From the NCBI RefSeq assembly GCF_000003815.2, contig NC_049997.1, positions 3,845,066 through 3,909,065 on the forward strand: DNA of 64,000 bases. Direction: 5' to 3'. Below are positions 63,450 through 64,000 of the stretch, in pieces. Numbering within the stretch: the first letter of the stretch is position 1; each line of letters opens with the position of its first letter. The DNA is from Branchiostoma floridae. Lineage: Eukaryota > Chordata > Leptocardii > Amphioxiformes > Branchiostomatidae. The notes beneath the pieces were generated by a model. The model saw only the letters and a list, made by a program, of their open reading frames with translations. It did not search any database and was not told the DNA's origin. A program made the translations under genes and the position numbers.

Positions 63450-64000
63450 CTAAAGGGTAACAGAGAGAGGGACATAAGGAAATCTTATTTGTATCTATTA
63501 TAGGCCATCAACCATTCCTCAACCCAAGGCGGGGGCTATTACAGACTACCAGGCACATGTGACCTGATGCTGATGTCACACTTCCCCCTGCAGGTCACAT
63601 GACATTTAAGGCTTTGGGTCAGTCCAACTTGAGAAGGATCTCAGGGCTAATCAACAATGTGTTGGTAAGTTCTTTACTCTGTGTAGAGATATAGCTAGCT
63701 TAAAAACCTTTAGAATGTCAAATAACATCACAGATGAACTTGAGAAGGGATCAGAAGAATGATTGAAAGTGTGTTGGTAAGCTCTTTACTTTGTGTAGGG
63801 AAATAGAGTATGAAATCTCTACAATCTTCAACTGTGACAGACAGTATCATGACAAAATGTACTTGGAATTAACATATTGTTATCAATTTTTTCCTGTCTA
63901 ATGTCAAATGCAATTTGTATCATCTTTGTCAGCAGGGCTAGCCCTTTGTGATAGCCAACAGCTAAGTTGGACAACCCTGGCTGCATGAGTGGAACAGCCC
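63450..64000. other. KCP-like intron with a small tandem duplication
   Basis: There is no exon between 63450 and the window end. Two related units, about 63628-63700 and 63736-63810, share 'aacttgagaagg', 'gtgttggtaag' and 'tctttact', spaced about 108 bp. Confidence 0.6.

Overview
The window looks like deuterostome, most probably lancelet (Branchiostoma), genomic DNA. This is an inference from short introns with clean GT-AG borders, PARP/deltex and LRR-ZU5 immune-type architectures, a kielin/chordin-like gene, and a dense load of small foldback and terminal-inverted-repeat elements. I built four large gene models by hand from splice signals and phase. The three models complete in the window sum to multiples of three: 2505, 3870 and 3753 nt. 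The PARP14-like model does too (4878 nt) once a transposon is discounted.

Left end (1-8,300). A partial minus-strand gene for a small membrane protein (1-1314) is followed by about 2.6 kb of noncoding DNA with a diverged tandem duplication. Next is a complete minus-strand gene (7649-3967) encoding RRM, macrodomain, RING and deltex C-terminal domain, a DTX3L-like E3 ligase fused to an ADP-ribose reader. It lies head to head, about 640 bp apart, with a plus-strand PARP14-like mono-ADP-ribosyltransferase gene (8287-26880). Both proteins begin with an N-myristoylation signal in the same register (MGSAASK, MGTGASK). The arrangement recalls the vertebrate PARP9/DTX3L/PARP14/PARP15 cluster.

PARP14-like gene (8.3-26.9 kb). 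It encodes a proline-rich segment, four RRM-like domains, KH-like repeats, three macrodomains built from the same four-exon cassette, and an H-Y-L ADP-ribosyltransferase domain. A 3.1-kb non-LTR retrotransposon with an intact 1009-codon ORF and a perfect 11-bp target-site duplication sits inside the last exon of macrodomain 1. A 947-bp piggyBac-like nonautonomous element flanked by TTAA lies in a macrodomain 3 intron.

Middle (28.0-50.6 kb). Two paralogous genes lie head to head on the arms of an inverted duplication: 35146-28016 minus and 43136-50565 plus. Each encodes about 1250-1290 residues: leucine-rich repeats, ZU5, a second ZU5/UPA-type region, and a RIPK-like kinase. This is a PIDD1-like protein in which a kinase takes the place of the death domain. 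The HFS autoproteolysis motif is kept in the first ZU5. The inner ends of the arms carry decayed PARP14 last-exon remnants. A roughly 1.3-kb noncoding block recurs in direct orientation near 37.5 and 50.9 kb, with a shorter copy at 27.1 kb.

Right end (52.7-64 kb). This is the 3' part of a minus-strand kielin/chordin-like (KCP) gene: at least nine VWC domains, then VWD with a GDPH site, C8 and TIL, ending at 52681. Three of its exons have partial tandem copies in the neighbouring introns. TIR and foldback elements and a near-perfect 59-nt palindrome fill nearby introns and flanks.

The left half thus encodes a candidate ADP-ribosylation/ubiquitin module, the middle a candidate PIDD-RIPK death or NF-kB signalling protein, and the right an extracellular BMP modulator unrelated to the other two.
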